The notes below the pieces were generated by a model. The model saw nothing but the letters and a program-made list of their open reading frames with translations, made no database searches and had not been told where the DNA came from. The translations under genes were made by a program, and so were the position numbers. From Lotus japonicus (taxonomy: Eukaryota; Streptophyta; Magnoliopsida; Fabales; Fabaceae), in contig NC_080044.1 of NCBI RefSeq assembly GCF_012489685.1, forward strand, positions 30,484,369 to 30,548,368: DNA of 64,000 nt, in the 5' to 3' direction. This document shows, one piece after another, positions 23,089 to 31,770 of this stretch. Position 1 is the stretch's first letter. Every line of letters starts with the position of its first letter.

Positions 23089-25986
23089 CTAAGGTTTTGC
23101 AGTGCGACGAAGGAGTTCTTGAATGGCTTCATTCATGCTGAACAAAAGAGTCTCATGAGAATCAAGACGTTGTTCCAAAATAGAAAGTCTGGAAGATCTT
23201 GGCTGAGTAGAACTGGATGGAATATCCTGAAGATTATCTTGAGCAGAGTGAGGAGCTTGAGTGGAGTGTGAAGCAACACTTGTGAAAGGCATTGGTGCAA
23301 GAACTTGACCTCTGAGAGCATCAGCTTCAGCCTGTAGCCTCTCAGCTTCTTTCAGAGCTTCTAACTTTGCATTCTCAAGTCGTTCAGCTTCTTGACGTGC
23401 AGCCTCATCTTCTTGTTCTTTCTTCTTTCTAGCTTCCTCAATAGCTTCAAGTAACTCAACCCTTAGTTGTTGTTCATGCATAGCCACTCTTCTGTTGAAA
23501 CACTGCCTTGCAGCTTCAATCCTCTGATCCCTTTCAGATGTGAGATGACTCATCAAGATAGGAACTTGAGCAATCATCCAATCACACAGATGATCCCATT
23601 CTTCAGCAACAGAGTCAGGGTTCTCATGAAGGTCAGTGTGACCTTGCACATTGCGAACCATTAATGATGCTTCATAATTAAACACACTGATGCACTCAAG
23701 AAGGGAGTTGGGTTTGAGATATGTATAGGGAACAATGGAGAGATTAGTTTCAGGAGAAGTGGGATGATTACTGCTATTTGCTTCAAAAGCACCTTGAGGA
23801 GAACCAACATCTAGAGTTTGGTTTGAAGTGTTGATCTCAAGGTTAGGCTGAGAGGTCTCAACCTCAGGGTTTGGAGATTTAACCGAGGAATGGTTTGAGA
23901 CCGAGTTTTCTGGTTGGACATTTTCTGGTTGTGAGGGAAGTGCTGGTTGTACAGGAAGAGATGAAGGAGATGCTGCATTCAGAGGGACCACTGGAATAGG
24001 ATGATCTGGATCAACTAGACGTTCTGGTCTAGGTCCAGGATATGTCCTTGGGCTAGGAATGGTCTGATAGTACTCAGGAATAGCAGACTTTTTTTGTTTC
24101 ACAATTTGATCAAATTGGCGAATGGATTCAGAGTTATTTGAGGGTGAGGAGTCGGCAACATTTGTGGGAAAGGATACAGAGGGACAAGGAGTTGTATTGT
24201 CTGTATCATTTGTTTTGCGAGCAAGATGATCTGATGCTCTGCGGACAGAGTGATCAGAGGTTCTGAGTTCATGGTGAGATTGGTCAGAAATAATGGGTTC
24301 AGAGGCTTGTGGATTATATTGAATGGTTATGGGTGAGGTAGGTTCAAAGGGTTTGGGAGTCTGAAGCATATTCCAAAGAGGTGCTTCTTCATCAAAGGGT
24401 TGAAAGAATGAAGATCTAGGTGAGGTAGTTGGAGAGGGGTTTTGGTCAGCTGGTTGAGACTCTTGAATGGGAGAGAGTGGGGTAGCAGTGCGATTAAGGA
24501 GGACAGAAATGGGTAGTGCATCAAATGAGCTTAAATCATCATCATTAAATGAAACAGCAAACTTACTTGATGATCTCACTGCAGACCGTGTAACCCTGTC
24601 AGAAGCCTTAATTCTGGTTACCTCAACAGCTCGTTCCACACGAGTTGGCTTCTCCACAATTCTCACTTGCTTTTTCAACTTCTTTGGTGGAGGAGCATCA
24701 TCATCATCACCATCAGATTGAGCATCTGGCTTGGAGGGTTCCTCATGCTTCCTTTTAGGCTTTTCATTCTTCTTCATCTGATCAACACCATCAGAGGGAT
24801 CAGTCTCTTCAGAGGATTCCTCTATAATTATTCTTCTCTTCTTCTTCTTCTTGGGAGGAGAATAAAATTCTGGAGCTGGTGGCAGGGTTCTAAAAAACTC
24901 ATCCACATCTATTTCATAACCTTGTTCCCTCAGATCAGCTAGATAGTGCAGGATAACAACTGGGTCATCAGCTTGGGACCATAGAGGGTAATCGGTCAGA
25001 GGGACTCTTCTCTGTCGGATTTCATCAGAGGTGTCTTCATGAGCAGGTGCAACCTTTGTCTTAATCAATCCCATCTTTTTCATGGATGTGGAAGTGAAGA
25101 CATCACCAACAACAGTCGTCAGATCCTCTGTGCAGCCTGCTTTAGTCAAATCTTCTATCAATTTGCTTTCCAGAAAGAGGTCTGAGAGCAATCTTCCAAA
25201 AGGAATGTATCTGATTGCAGACTTTGGAGAAGCAGTTGTTCTGGACTTCTTGATGCACTCTTTGAGATAAGAGAACAGGAAGAAGGGAAGACAGATCTTC
25301 TTGTGGTCCTGAATGAAGAAAAGCATCACTTTCTGACAGAAAATGATGTAGTCTGGAGAGCTTCCCTTTGGCCTTTGATTGATGCAGTGTAGCAGAATCT
25401 TGTGCCAAATCCTCAGCTTAGGATGAAGTTCTACCACTTTGCAGTCATTCTTGCTTGGCTTCCAGTTTGTGTAGAGAGCTTGGTTAACAGCTTCTTTGGT
25501 CTTGGGTTTCACCTTTGATCCCAACAGTTGGAATCTGTAGCCTGTATCGGTATTTTCACCCAGAAGATCAACAATTGATTTCTCCGTGATGATAATTCTT
25601 CTGCCAGCAATGTAGGAGACCACTTGGTTGTCATCGCAGTCGGCATGTTTCCAGAATTCCTTTACCAATTTGATGTAAACTGGACCACGAAGCCTGTTGA
25701 AGTATTCTTCCCAGCCTTGAGCTTTTACTTCAGGACGAAGATCAAACCCATTGGCAGCAATGTTGTCAAGATCAAATCTCCATTCAGCAAGAACCTGGAG
25801 TTCATCAGGAGAGTTGACACACGTAACAGCACAACCCCTTTGTGCAAGAGGAATCATCTGGCCTGTAGCTTGAGCTTCTGGTTGATTTCGCTGAGTTGCG
25901 GAGCTCGATTGACCTGAAGCCTGACCCACCACCATGAAAGGAAATCTTCTTCCTTCAACAGTTTCACCTCTGTTGGATTTCACCAT
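23089..25986 (-). CDS. Element A env-like ORF
   Basis: The frame is open from 26193 to 23089 (1,034 codons), but the first 69 codons read through a GA/CT microsatellite as Ser-Leu repeats, so I choose the ATG at 25986 (MVKSNRGE, 965 residues). This is where SIRE-type elements carry an env-like ORF. The N-terminal third is globular, with the motif YFNRLRGPVYIKLVKEFW also seen in plant transposon-associated proteins. The middle is Pro/Ser/acid-rich with basic patches (PPKKKKKRR, PPPKKLKKQVR) that look like nuclear signals. The C-terminus has a Glu/Lys/Ala coiled coil (near EEARKKKEQEDEAARQEAER). I see no signal peptide or membrane segment, so an envelope role is not supported. No stop or frameshift occurs, in contrast to pol. 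Confidence 0.8.
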   Translation of the reverse strand: MVKSNRGETVEGRRFPFMVVGQASGQSSSATQRNQPEAQATGQMIPLAQRGCAVTCVNSPDELQVLAEWRFDLDNIAANGFDLRPEVKAQGWEEYFNRLRGPVYIKLVKEFWKHADCDDNQVVSYIAGRRIIITEKSIVDLLGENTDTGYRFQLLGSKVKPKTKEAVNQALYTNWKPSKNDCKVVELHPKLRIWHKILLHCINQRPKGSSPDYIIFCQKVMLFFIQDHKKICLPFFLFSYLKECIKKSRTTASPKSAIRYIPFGRLLSDLFLESKLIEDLTKAGCTEDLTTVVGDVFTSTSMKKMGLIKTKVAPAHEDTSDEIRQRRVPLTDYPLWSQADDPVVILHYLADLREQGYEIDVDEFFRTLPPAPEFYSPPKKKKKRRIIIEESSEETDPSDGVDQMKKNEKPKRKHEEPSKPDAQSDGDDDDAPPPKKLKKQVRIVEKPTRVERAVEVTRIKASDRVTRSAVRSSSKFAVSFNDDDLSSFDALPISVLLNRTATPLSPIQESQPADQNPSPTTSPRSSFFQPFDEEAPLWNMLQTPKPFEPTSPITIQYNPQASEPIISDQSHHELRTSDHSVRRASDHLARKTNDTDNTTPCPSVSFPTNVADSSPSNNSESIRQFDQIVKQKKSAIPEYYQTIPSPRTYPGPRPERLVDPDHPIPVVPLNAASPSSLPVQPALPSQPENVQPENSVSNHSSVKSPNPEVETSQPNLEINTSNQTLDVGSPQGAFEANSSNHPTSPETNLSIVPYTYLKPNSLLECISVFNYEASLMVRNVQGHTDLHENPDSVAEEWDHLCDWMIAQVPILMSHLTSERDQRIEAARQCFNRRVAMHEQQLRVELLEAIEEARKKKEQEDEAARQEAERLENAKLEALKEAERLQAEADALRGQVLAPMPFTSVASHSTQAPHSAQDNLQDIPSSSTQPRSSRLSILEQRLDSHETLLFSMNEAIQELLRRTAKP

Positions 25987-26030
25987 TTCTGAAGCGGTTG
26001 ATGGTTTGGGTAGAAAGAGAGAGGATGAAT

Positions 26031-26074
26031 GAAGAGAGAGAGAGAGAGAGATCGTGGGGATTAAGGGTTTTGCA

Positions 26075-26110
<36 letters not shown>
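26031..26110. repeat. (GA)n microsatellite
   Basis: Two GA runs (26034-26050 and 26081-26110) separated by about 30 bases lie just upstream of the env-like start codon on the minus strand, as CT runs in the sense of the element. They may act as a pyrimidine-rich leader. Confidence 0.9.
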
Positions 26111-26112
<2 letters not shown>

Positions 26113-26522
26113 AGACAATAAGTGATGGAGAACGTGTGTGCATAGTGGTTTTTGAAAATAACCGTTGTTGATTAAAAAGCAAGGTAAAATCAACGGTTAA
26201 AAATTAAAGACATCATTACAAACAGTTAATACACATATCACACGGTGGAGAGAAGCACATCAACACTCATTGCGACAGATTGTCAGCACGGGCACAAGGA
26301 ACGATGTATCATAGCTACTGACACACATTTACTGTCTCAGCTTCAAAGTAAGCACCAATGGGTACTTAACCTCTGATGGAGTTACCTTCTGAACTAGACA
26401 TCTTCTGATAAAGAAGCATCATAGTCAGAGGTTCTGATCCATCTTCATGCTGGACAAAAGTCCATATTCAGATTTTTCAGAATGAAATTAAATCTATCCT
26501 CTGCTAAGGGCTTTTTAAAGAT

Positions 26523-27516
26523 CAGTGTTTTGAAAACCGGACCGGACCGGCCGGTTCAACCGGTTCAACCGGGAACCGGGCACAGCACCGGTCCGGAACA
26601 CTGTAAAAACCGGCTACACAGTGGACCGGAGTTGAACCGTAAAAACCGGAACTGGACCGGCCAAACCGGTCAAAACCGTGGGTTACCCGGTTTTTTCCGG
26701 TTCAGTATAACCAAGCCAAAAGCCCAAAACGACAGCATTTTGGGGAAAAAAAATCCAGAACCAAATTCCATAGGGACAACGAGAAAGATTGAAAGAGGGA
26801 ACAACAAGCGGATCGAACAGAAGAAGTGAAAAACAGAGGATCTGGTGCGTTCTAATTTCAAAGGGACAGATCGACATCGTTTTAGAAGCCAAGTACAATT
26901 TGGAGTTGCGTTCTTTGATTTTCTCTTCAAAAACAGAGGAATTGCAGAGAAAAGTTATTAGAAAATCAAGTTTTACATCCTCTGTTTTAGAAGCCAAGTG
27001 TGGTGGCGGGCCATGTACTGTATTAGGATGGGTATTGGAGTCATGCAAGTCAAGTTACATGTATGCTATATTGGATATCAATGGGAGGGATCAAATTGCT
27101 GATGCAATTATTTGGTGGCAAACACACTAGCTGGTACCGTAGGCTTGGAGGAGTGAGTATGTTAGGCGTTGCGGGTAATTAGAATGGCAGAGAGCTTGTA
27201 GGTTGTTTTTTTATGATGGGTTGTTTTTTGCTGTGTTGTTCTCATGTAGTTTGGGCTTGATCAAAAAAATTCAATGAAGAAAGGATCATTTTAACAAAAG
27301 ATCATTTTTTGTTTAAAACAATTACCACTCTTGGTATTTTCTATTTGGTATTTAGTAGTCACAAAGATGTCATATATTGTCTATATTTTTTATATGTATA
27401 TAAATTATATTATTTAAGTTAATAGGGTTCGACCTCGGTTCAACCTCGGTTCAACCTTTAAACCTTAAACCGGTGCCTCGGCCGGTTCGATGACCGGTCC
27501 GGTTTTTAGAACATTG
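26523..27516. mobile_element. hAT-like non-autonomous DNA transposon in element A
   Basis: The ends are CAGTGTTTTGAAAACCGG and, inverted, CAATGTTCTAAAAACCGG, both leading into GGACCGG repeats. The flanking 8-base sequences TTAAAGAT (26515-26522) and GTAAAGAT (27517-27524) match at 7 of 8, the TSD length of hAT elements. At 994 bp with no transposase motif it is non-autonomous. It splits the last codons of the element A RNase H coding region (ADIFT | KKPLAEDRF). A 113-codon frame at 26789-27130 is unrecognised and may be chance or captured sequence. Confidence 0.85.
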
Positions 27517-27524
27517 GTAAAGAT

Positions 27525-29076
27525 ATCTGCCCATTGATGGTCAGTATCAACAAACTTCAGAAGAAGCACGCCCTTCTGAACATAATCTCTAATAAAGTGA
27601 TACTTTACCTCAATGTGTTTTGCCCTTGAGTGTAAGATAGGATTCTTACTCAGTGAGATTGCAGCAGTGTTATCACAATAGATTGGGATGTTGCTCTCAA
27701 GGATTTGATAATCCTCCAGCTGATGTTTCATCCAGAGCATCTGAGTGCTGCAAATTGCCGCTGAGATATATTCTTCCTCTGCAGTGGATAGTGCAATGGT
27801 TGATTGCCTCTTTCTTGCCCATGAGACTAAGTTACTTCCCAGAAATTGACAATTTCCAGAAGTGCTTTTTTCTCTCAGTTCTATCTCCAGCATAATCAGC
27901 ATCACAATAACCTGAAAGCTTATACTCTGATGTTTTCTTATACATCAAGCCAAGGTTAGTGGTACCTTTTAGATATCTCAGGATCCTCTTAACAGCAGTT
28001 AAGTGGGTTTCCCTAGGATCTGATTGGAAACGAGCGCATAGATGAACACTAAACAGAATATCTGACCTAGATGTAGTTAAGTATAGAAGTGATCCTATCA
28101 TACCACGATAGAGCTTCTGACAAACTTTACCACTTGCATCTTCTTTCTCCAGGATGCATGTAGGATGCATTGGAGTCTCAGAGATTGTAGATTCTGTCAT
28201 GTTGAACTTCTTCAGAAGTTCTTTAGTGTACTTGCTCTGATGGATGTGAGTTCCTTCTGGTGTTTGATAAACTTGTTTCCCCAGAAAGTATTTGAGTTCT
28301 CCCATCATACTGATTTCAAATTCAGCCTGCATCATCTCAGAAAACTCTTTGCATAGAGATGGATTAGCAGATCCAAATATAATATCATAAACATAAATTT
28401 GCACAATTAAGATATCATCTTTGTAAGTTTTGCAAAAGAGAGTTGTATCTACTTTACCCCTTACAAACTCATTTTCCAGAAGGAATGAGCTGACTCTATC
28501 ATACCATGCTCTGGGAGCTTGCTACAGACCATAGAGATATTTCTTCAATTTGAAAACATGGTCAGGGTTCTTCTCATCTTCAAAACCTGGAGGTTGATGA
28601 ACGTAGACTTCCTCTGAGATATAACCATTTAGGAAGGCACTCTTAACATCCATATGATGAAGAATTATGTTGTGATTCACTGAGAATGAGATCAGTAGTC
28701 TGATAGCTTCCAGTCTTGCTACCGGAGCAAACGTTTCAGTATAGTCTATTCGTTCCTGCTGACTGTAGCCTTGAGCAACTAGCCTTGCCTTGTTTCTGAC
28801 TACATCTCCTTTCTCATTCAGCTTGTTTCTAAAACCCCATTTGGTTCCGATCACATGAACGCTTTGAGGTTTCTTCACTAGGCTCCAAACATCATTCTTG
28901 GAAAATTGATTCAGTTCTTCTTCCATAGCCAGAATCCAATCCTTGTCTTGAAGAGCTTCATCAATTGACTTAGGTTCAATTAAGGACACCAATCCTTTCA
29001 GACTGAGCAAAGTCTCTTCAGAGGGTCTGAAGGCTGATCTGGTTCTGACTGGTTCATCTTTGTTACCCAGAATCAA
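27525..29076 (-). pseudogene. Element A reverse transcriptase and RNase H
   Basis: RT motifs read RNKLNEKGDVVRNKARLVAQ, TFAPVARLEAIRLL, MDVKSAFLNGYISEEVYV and YLYGL-stop-QAPRAWY (TAG at about 28522). The catalytic box is YVYD where copia RTs have YVDD, so one catalytic aspartate is lost. RNase H follows (YCDADYAGDRTE, a one-base A-run frameshift near 27850, STAEEEYISAA, IPIYCDNTAA, HIEVKYHFIRD). The hAT insertion removes the last residues. Dead by stop, frameshift and active-site loss. Confidence 0.9.
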
Positions 29077-29844
29077 TTACTTAGGATGAGACACAGTGAT
29101 TCTGCTCTTCTTCTGAGGTTGTGAATCAGAGGGACCAACTTCTTCTGGTTCATCTTCCTCTGGCTCAGCTTCCTCTGGAGCTTTGCCTTTGTCAGGAACA
29201 TTTATACTTAAATCTGCAAACTTTTCAACTAGCTTTGACTGATCAGAGTCAAGCTTATCATCAAATCTAACATGAATAGATTCTTCAATAGTTTTAGCAT
29301 CAGTATTATAAAATCTGAAACCTTTAGATCGATCAGAGTAACCAAGTAATAGACATTTAGAAGACTTAGCATCAAACTTATGCAATCTATCCTTAGTGTT
29401 TAGAACATAGCAAACACAACCAAAAGGATGAAAATAAGAAATGTTGGGTTTTATATTCTTCCACAATTCATAAGGAGTCTTATTCAGAATTGGTCTCACA
29501 GAGATTCTGTTCTGAATGTGACATGCTGTGTTTACTGCCTCTGCCCAAAAGTGCTTTGCCATGCCAGTTTCTTGGAGCATGGTTCTAGCCATCTCTTGAA
29601 GAGTTCTGTTCTTCCTCTCAACAACCCCATTTTGTTGAGGAGTTCTGGGACAAGAGAAATCATGTGCAATTCCATAGGAATCAAACAGACTCTCAAACTT
29701 GTCATTCTCAAACTCTCCACTATGGTCACTTCTGACACGCGCAATCCTACAAGCCTTCTCGTTTTGCACTTGGGCTATGAAGGTAGAGAACACATAATGA
29801 GACTCATCCTTGCGGGATAGAAATTTTACCCATGTCCAGCGGCT
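29077..29844 (-). pseudogene. Element A integrase, distal part
   Basis: The reading SRWTWVKFLSRKDESHYVF, VRSDHSGEFEN (second catalytic D), RTPQQNGVVERKNRTL (catalytic E) and CVCYVLNTKDRLHKFD is a copia integrase core and C-terminal region. An acidic linker (APEEAEPEEDEPEEVGP) leads towards RT. A TAA at 29077 replaces a sense codon after SHPK. Element H sits immediately 5' (element sense), splitting the core after VIVNDY. Confidence 0.9.
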
Positions 29845-29849
29845 ATAGT

Positions 29850-30244
29850 TGTAACATCCTGACTTGACGACTGGCCTCACGGTAACAACACGCGTCTTTT
29901 CAGCGCGCTTTGTCCTCACTCGCGCGCTTCCCAGGAAAACTTCCCAGGAGGTCACCCATCATAATATTGCTCCAAGGCTATAGCACACTTAACCATGGAG
30001 TTCTTATGAGTTGGGCTCCCGAAAAGAAGTTGCAACTTGTTGTTATGGGTAGTACAATCAAATCATATATGCCTTCCTCAACTGTATAGTCCATCCCTAC
30101 ACAGTCTCGGAATACCTCTTGTTCGGGTGCGGGATCGGTTCATTCATGTGCCCCTCCGCCTAGAAGCCTGCCAGGAGCCGCTCCTTGTCTGTGCCTCACT
30201 GCACCGGCAATCACTCCCCGCCCTCGTCGGCCCCGGGTGTCACA
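29850..30244 (-). repeat. Element H left LTR (inverted)
   Basis: On the minus strand this runs TGTGACACCCGGGG to CAGGATGTTACA, matching 30331-30723 on the plus strand with a modest number of differences, for example GGCCGACGAGG against GGATGACGAGG near the inner end. Confidence 0.9.
29940..30015 (-). ncRNA. 5S-rRNA-like segment in element H left LTR
   Basis: On the minus strand AGAACTCCATGGTTAAGTG and GGGTGACCTCCTGGGAAG match the internal promoter part of plant 5S rRNA (A-box and C-box region). It is not a full 5S gene: the 5' third is missing and the part between the boxes has diverged. Confidence 0.75.
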
Positions 30245-30262
30245 GGCCCACCAGCTTCCACT

Positions 30263-30274
30263 TGGTATCAGAGC
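30263..30274 (+). promoter_or_regulatory. Primer-binding site in element H
   Basis: TGGTATCAGAGC, the standard plant initiator tRNA-Met PBS, lies in the centre of the palindrome. In a normal TRIM it would sit just inside the 5' LTR; here the adjacent LTR is in the wrong orientation. Confidence 0.85.
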
Positions 30275-30330
30275 CGACCTCTCCCAGTACGGTGTGGTTC
30301 GGGGACGAACCAAGCGGAAGCTGGTGGGCT

Positions 30331-30723
30331 TGTGACACCCGGGGATGACGAGGGCGGGGAGTGATTGCCGGTGCAGTGAGGCACGGACAAGGAGCGGCTC
30401 CTGGCAGGCTTCTAGGCGGAGGGGCACATGAATGAACCGATTTCGCACCCGAATAAGAGGTATTCCGAGACTGTGTAGGGATGGACTATACAGTTGAGCA
30501 AGGCATATATGATTTGATTGTACTACCCATAACAACAAGTTGCAACTTCTTTTCGGGAGCCCAACTCATAAGAACTCCATGGTTAAGTGTGCTTGCCTTG
30601 GAGCAATATCGTGATGGGTGACCTCCTGGGAAGTTTACCCGGGAAGCGCGCGAGTGAGGACATAGTGCGCTGAAAAGACTCGTGTTGTTACCGTGAGGCC
30701 AGTCGTCAAGTCAGGATGTTACA
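30331..30723 (+). repeat. Element H right LTR
   Basis: The 393-bp LTR in plus orientation runs TGTGACACCCGGGG to CAGGATGTTACA and is preceded by the purine-rich GGAAGCTGGTGGGCT. Read with the central PBS, it is the normally oriented 3' LTR of the TRIM. Confidence 0.9.
30559..30634 (+). ncRNA. 5S-rRNA-like segment in element H right LTR
   Basis: AGAACTCCATGGTTAAGTG, then TGCTTG, then GGGTGACCTCCTGGGAAG follow plant 5S rRNA order and spacing. In Cassandra elements this stretch carries a Pol III internal promoter in the same sense as the LTR, and the sense agrees here. Confidence 0.8.
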
Positions 30724-30728
30724 ATAGT

Positions 30729-31770
30729 CGTTAACAATGACCATCCCATATCTTTTGCCACCTATAGACTCAGTTTTCACTGGTCCAAACAGGTCGATAT
30801 GCAAAAGTTCCAACGGCCTTGAGGTTGAGACAACATTCTTTGCCTTAAACGGGACTTTTGTGAATTTTCCTTTCTGACATGCTTCACAAAGAGCATCTTA
30901 AGAGAACTTCAGAGCGGGTAAGCCCGTGACAAGGTTGAGCTTACTCAGCTGAGAAATCTTTCTCATACTGGCATGCCCTAATCGTCTATGCCATACCCAT
31001 TGCTCCTCATTAACAGAAAGAAGGCACTTCACATTCTGAGATTCCAACTCAGATAACCTGATCTTATAAATGTTGTTCTTCCTCTTGCTGTTAAACAGAA
31101 CAGAGCCATCGATCTGACTTACAGCCCTGCAAGACTTTTGATTGAAAATAACATCATAACCCTTGTTAGCTAATTGACTTATTGACAATAAGTTGTGAGT
31201 TAAGCCGTCTACCAATAAAACATTGTCAATGCATGGACTACTATCAACAGAAATAGTACCAGTACCAACAATTTGACCCTTCTCGTTGCCACCAAAGCCA
31301 ACTTCGCCTCCAGGCTTAAGTTTTAGCTCTTGGAACATACGCCTTTCTCCTGTCATGTGACGCGAGCATCCACTGTCCAGATACCATGATTGGTGTTTCA
31401 GTGGAGCTATCAAGGATATCTCATTTTCATCGTTTGAGTTAGGATCTTCTTCTGATGCTGAGTCAGAGTCAGTTGCATCTTTTGCCTCTGCTTCTTTGTC
31501 TTTGACAATATCCATGAGTCCTTGAACTTCACCATCAGAGTCAACATCCTCTGACTCTAATTCGTCAAAAGTCACCATCAGACTTTTCTTTGTTTTGAAG
31601 TGCTTCTTTGGCTTTTTGTCCTTTTTCAACTTTGGACATTCACTCTTGTAGTGCCCTGATTCTTTGCACTCGAAACATGTGACTTTCTTGATAGAGGACT
31701 TCTTCTGGCCTGATGAGGATTCAGACTTTCATTTGGCCTTTCCAGAGCCTCTGTACTTGCTCTGCCTATG
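30729..31770 (-). pseudogene. Element A gag C-terminus, protease, GAG-pre-integrase and proximal integrase
   Basis: Reading from 31770 down: gag tail with a TGA at 31729-31731, a zinc knuckle CFECKESGHYKSECPK (C-x2-C-x4-H-x4-C, intact), an acidic linker, protease WYLDSGCSRHMTG (catalytic DSG intact), LTHNLLSISQLANKGYDV, the pre-integrase WHRRLGHASMRKIS, a TAA at 30898-30900 replacing a Lys codon, then CEACQKGKF and the first integrase D (LLHIDLFGPVKTE). It ends at element H after VIVNDY. Three breaks make it non-functional. Confidence 0.88.

Larger units (their letters stand above)
29850..30723. mobile_element. Element H: Cassandra-like TRIM with two inverted LTRs, TSD ATAGT
   Basis: An 874-bp near-perfect palindrome is flanked by ATAGT at 29845-29849 and 30724-30728. 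Left LTR 29850-30244 and right LTR 30331-30723 are inverted copies (395 and 393 bp); in LTR sense each runs TGTGACACCC...GGATGTTACA. The 86-bp middle holds a tRNA-Met PBS (30263-30274) and a polypurine-like GGAAGCTGGTGGGCT before the right LTR. That inner segment is partly mirrored on the left as well, so the loop is only about 40 bases. Both arms hold a 5S-rRNA-like stretch, the hallmark of Cassandra TRIMs. Both outer ends are the same (U5) LTR end, unlike any normal LTR element. Confidence 0.9.

Noticed and set aside
26789..27130. 113-codon ORF in the hAT-like element
   Set aside because: No recognisable motif and low-complexity start; kept only as a remark in the element entry.
30263..30274. 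TGGTATCAGAGC as the PBS of a separate, larger LTR element
   Set aside because: No LTR in the right orientation ends beside it, and the ATAGT duplicates enclose the whole palindrome.
30037..30538. Two overlapping ORFs of 103 and 132 codons with nearly the same protein on opposite strands
   Set aside because: They are the two arms of the element H palindrome read in the same way; GC-rich, no domain.
30559..30634. Functional 5S rRNA gene
   Set aside because: The 5' third of 5S is missing and the middle is diverged; it is an LTR-borne 5S-like block.
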